DNA of 64,000 bases. Origin: Apiospora phragmitis. Its lineage: Eukaryota > Ascomycota > Sordariomycetes > Amphisphaeriales > Apiosporaceae. Below are positions 60,801 to 64,000 of the stretch, piece by piece (within the stretch, counting starts at the first letter, position 1; every line of letters begins with the position of its first letter). The notes beneath the pieces were generated by a model. The model saw only the letters and a list, made by a program, of their open reading frames with translations, ran no database searches and had not been told where the DNA came from. The stretch spans positions 1,426,001 through 1,490,000 of the forward strand of contig JAQQWL010000007.1 of assembly GCA_038363925.1 (NCBI GenBank), in the 5' to 3' direction. Position numbers and translations under genes: made by a program.

Positions 60801-62553
60801 ATGCCAGAAAACACAGACGGCACGACTATCACTACGACGACTACCACCAGCTCTATGGAGCACATCCAACAACCACACCCCGACCACGCACTGGGCCGGC
60901 CAGAAAGCGGCCAGCAGACGACTGCCATGGCACCGACAACCCCCGCAGACCAGACCCCTCCACCGGCCGTCAAGACCAAGAAAACCTGGCGCTTCTGGGC
61001 CATCATCGCCACGCTCTCCTTCACGAGCCTCATGTCCGCCATCAAAAGCACCATCATCACAAGCGCGCTGCCGACCATCACCGACGCCTACGTCTGGATC
61101 CCCAACGCCTTCCTGCTCGCCCAGGTCGCCGTCCTGCCGCTCTTCGCCCAGGCCAGCAACGTCTTCGGCCGCCGCAGCCTGCTGCTCGGCGCCGTCCTCC
61201 TCTTCACCCTCGGCAGCGGCCTCTGCGGCGGCGCCAGCTCGATGCGCATGCTCGTCGCCGCCCGCGCTCTGCAGGGGCTCGGCGGCGGCGGCATCAACTT
61301 GCTGATCGAGACCGTCCTCACCGACCTCGTCGCCCTGCGCGAGCGCGGCAAGTACATGGCTTTCGTGGGGCTGGGCGCCACCGTGGGCGCGACTGCGGGC
61401 TCCTTCCTGGGCGGTCTCATTACGGAGCACTCGTCCTGGAGGTGGTGCTTCTATATCAACGTACCCATCGGCGGGGCTTCGTTTGTGGCTCTCTTCTTCT
61501 TCCTCAATGTCAAGTACGAGCGAAGCCTGAGCGTGGCACATCGCTTGCGGCGCATCGACTTCTCGGGCAATGCCATCTTCATTGCCGCTATCGTCTCTGT
61601 TCTGATCGCTACAACATGGGGAGGAACACTGTATAGCTGGAGCACTTACCACGTAGCTGTGCCCCTGGCCCTCGGTCTGTTCGGCGTCCTTCTGTTCACA
61701 GCTTTCGAGTGGACGCCTCGATTCTGCCCCGAGCCGTCCTTCCCCCGCGATATCGTCTCCGACCGTACGTCGGCCTCGGCCCTCCTGCTTACGTTCATCC
61801 ACGCGGTCATTACCTATTTCTGTTACTACTTCCTGCCGATCTACTTCCAGGCGGTACTGGGCAAGTCGCCGATGCAGTCCGGGGTTGCGACTCTACCAAG
61901 CTTCGCCGGCAGTCTGTTTTTTTGCGCTTGCTGGTGGCATTCTGCTTTCGGCCATTGGACGCTACAAGCCCATTCATCTGGTCGGCTTCGGAGCGAGCAT
62001 CATCGCATTTGGCCTTTTCAGCCTCTTGGATGTCGATTCGAGCGTCGTGGCTTGGGTCTGCTACCAGCTCCTTTTCGCCATCGGCGGAGGCGGGTTAGCA
62101 GAGTGCCTCTTGCCGGCAGTCCAAGCCCCTCTGGACGAGAAGCACGTCGCCACCGCCACTGAAACCTGGAGCTTTGCTAGTTATTTCGGGTGCATCTGGG
62201 TCGTGGCGATTCCCTCTGCCATCTTCAACAACGAATGCCGACGTCTGGCGACCACGATTAGCGACCCCAAGATCGCGAGTTTCCTGACGGGCGATCGTAC
62301 CTATCAACATGCTACAGGTGCTTTCCTCGGCACCATTGAAGATCCGTCCCTTCGGAGCGAAGTGGTTGGCGTCTTCACCGGGGCGTTGCGCACATGCTGG
62401 CTGGTTGGCATCGCTTTCGCGGGACTGGGGTTCATGATCACATTTGTGGAAAAGGAGATGAGCCTCCGGGAAGAGTTGAACAACGAGTTCGGCATGGAGG
62501 ATGTGAAGAAGACCCCGAGTCGACTTCAGATGAAAGGATCGTGTTACCGGTAG
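60801..62553 (+). CDS. MFS multidrug-type transporter (DHA2-like, 14 helices expected)
   Basis: A single exon of about 583 residues with one extra base. A Thr-rich cytosolic N-terminus precedes the first helix near residue 65 (WAIIATLSFTSLMSAIKSTI). Drug/H+ antiporter signatures are visible: WIPNAFLLAQVAVLPLFAQA, ASNVFGRRSLLLG (motif A), RALQGLGGGGINLL (motif B), GLGATVGATAGSFLGG (motif C-like) and WRWCFYINVPIG. It probably exports small molecules across the plasma membrane; the substrate is unknown and no biosynthetic cluster lies nearby. The frame breaks at a T7 run (61917-61923), where six T would join TLPSFAG to FFALAGGILLSAIGRY. Confidence 0.91.
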
Positions 62554-62958
62554 TCAAGGACTCGCGGCCGCCGTCGGCGTGATTTTATGCATTGTAGTTG
62601 TTACCATTTCGAGAGATTTAGATATAGACTTTGTAGAGATAAAACGTGATGTTTTCACTCCAGATTCCAAACTTTACACTTTTGTCCGTGAACTTCTTTC
62701 ATCTGCGCGGATTGTATGTCGTCTGCTGCACATCATGAGTCGGCAGTCGCATCGCATTCCCCTGGTGCGTGATGGGCTAAGCAGGATGAAGATGGGTTGA
62801 TCATTGCAGGACGCACCATTCCCAAACGCATTTCTGCAGCTTCTGCGAGAAAGAGTATGGAGGGTGAAGGTCGGAGGGAATAATGCAGATGCAGCAAAAA
62901 GAATAAAAGTAATAATCAGTAAATAGTAAACACTGATCGTCCAGACATGCTAAAGTTA
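62554..62958. other. Intergenic between the MFS gene and tRNA-Leu
   Basis: The 3' flank of the MFS gene. Nothing else recognised. Confidence 0.5.
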
Positions 62959-63068
62959 TGACAAGAGTGGGATTCGAACCCACGCCAGTTTCCTGACTAC
63001 GATGTGGAGAAGATCTGAAAGATCTCAGTTCCTGAACGTAGCGCCTTAGACCGCTCGGCCATCTTGCC
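62959..63068 (-). tRNA. tRNA-Leu (CAG) with intron
   Basis: Minus strand. Acceptor GGCAAGA/TCTTGTC with discriminator A, D arm GCC...GGC, anticodon stem CTACG/CGTAG with loop TT-CAG-G-T, a long variable arm typical of tRNA-Leu, and T arm GTGGG-TTCGAAT-CCCAC. A 28-base intron (63030-63003) follows position 37. The mature length is 82 bases. Confidence 0.93.
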
Positions 63069-64000
63069 TTGTTGTGTTGTGATTGTATTGAGCTTATGCA
63101 ACATTATATCAAGTCTAGGAGTTCCAGGACTGTGAGCACGCTGAGAAAATGCTCAGGTTGGATATTCATACATGGCAAGCTCGTCAAATTCTAAGGTGGG
63201 CAACAACTATTATGTACTCAGTACTCCGTAACGGTGGGGGAATGTGGGCTGAATAAGTGAGGGGCTTAACCGTAGTGGGTTGGTGAGCTAAAGTGGACGG
63301 ACGTACAGCCTAGGTAGGGTTCGACCGTAGTATACTGGACCAATTCGTAGGACATGAACCCTCAACTCCTGATGCCCGAGACTCAATCATCGAAACTTGA
63401 CAGAAATTACGACAAGTGCACGAACATTGAAGGTTGAGAATTGACCTGTAGAGACGTTGTGTTGTGGCTACAGCCCAAGTGCAGAAGCTTGGCTGGAGGT
63501 GTGCCCGATGACGAGGGTTAGGAGGAAATTCCGGGCTTCGGCACGAGCTGCTGTGCTGCGGTTAGAGCCAGTAAGTGGCATGACTTCCCAACCTAGCAGT
63601 GTGCATCATATGTACCCTTGGAGATATAATGGTAATCCTAGTCTGGTATACTTCAGGAGGAATGGATGCAAGGTCAACGATAAAGTTACTGAGTAGGGTT
63701 CTCGCCCTCTATATATCTAGGGGTTCCATCGGAATGACCATGGAGAAACAAAGTATGAAACCGGACAGTATATTATGTTCATCGGCCGTTGTGCTCGTAG
63801 CCTCCCTTGAACCGAGCACACTATAAAGGAAACTGCCTCCCTAACCCTATCCGTGAAAACGAAAAGAATCGCCATACACCATTTTACGCCGCGCTCATTC
63901 TTTAGGGGTCGTCTCTCGTGATTGCCTTGCCTACGCTTCAGTGGTGCAATTTCATAGACCAGGGGGATACTTTCGACCCCCTACCCCGACCACGATAGGA
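63069..64000. other. Right-edge region, no gene recognised
   Basis: Only short frames (63457-63696 and 63599-63826 on plus) without family resemblance. A gene continuing beyond the window cannot be excluded. Confidence 0.45.

Noticed and set aside
63838..63852. Telomere-like CCCTAACCCTA
   Set aside because: It occurs once only, not as a tandem array, and genic sequence lies on its left without subtelomeric features.

Overview
The window is nuclear DNA from a filamentous ascomycete (Pezizomycotina, most likely a Sordariomycete; this placement is an inference). Genes are split by short introns with GTAAGT/GTATGT-like donors, CTAAC/CTGAC branch sites and YAG acceptors. They stand alone rather than in operons, are separated by 0.3-6 kb, and include fungal families such as Zn2Cys6 regulators, MFS sugar and drug transporters, a fungal-type fumarate reductase and a Tc1/mariner element. 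No viral, plasmid or bacterial block was seen.

Layout, left to right: an unidentified gene fragment at the left edge (minus); an intracellular-type GH3 beta-glucosidase with a PA14 insert (1875-4866, +); a Cdc1/Ted1-type membrane metallophosphoesterase (6421-8672, +); a Tc1/mariner DD34E transposon with 29-bp inverted repeats (about 9165-10548); an MFS sugar transporter or glucose sensor (11808-13687, -); a 3.7-kb gene-poor gap; an Osm1-type fumarate reductase fused to cytochrome b5 (17369-19508, -); a 3-kb gap with short repeats; a small secreted fasciclin-like protein (22558-23251, +); the Sin3 corepressor (24121-29378, +); cytosolic acetoacetyl-CoA thiolase Erg10 (30156-31537, -); the U5 snRNP GTPase Snu114 (32673-36775, +); the Fe-S targeting factor Cia2 (39415-40301, -); a 6.4-kb gap leading into a Zn2Cys6 transcription factor (46667-49803, +); an intron-containing tRNA-Asp (51533-51625, -); a secreted Ser/Thr/Ala-rich protein (53356-54500, +); a small zinc-ribbon protein (55872-56348, -); RNase P/MRP subunit Rpp1 (57129-58213, +); a LigD-type 3'-phosphoesterase-domain protein (58493-59935, -); a DHA2-like MFS transporter (60801-62553, +); and an intron-containing tRNA-Leu (62959-63068, -).

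The genes do not form one pathway. They mix housekeeping functions (splicing, tRNA processing, sterol precursor supply, Fe-S protein assembly, chromatin repression, GPI-anchor remodelling) with sugar use (beta-glucosidase, sugar transporter), redox balance (fumarate reductase) and export. Several pairs are divergent (erg10/snu114, zinc-ribbon/rpp1, 3'-phosphoesterase/MFS) or convergent (sin3/erg10, snu114/cia2, rpp1/3'-phosphoesterase).

Two observations stand out. First, 12 of the 16 recognised protein genes carry 17 single-base frame breaks, mostly one missing base in a short G or C run. Both flanking frames stay conserved and the gene lengths come out exactly divisible by three once each break is counted, so I read these as assembly indels rather than pseudogenes. 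Second, the fumarate reductase contains two adjacent, similar introns separated by one exonic nucleotide. Removing both restores the frame, so this looks like a tandem-duplicated, stwintron-like arrangement.
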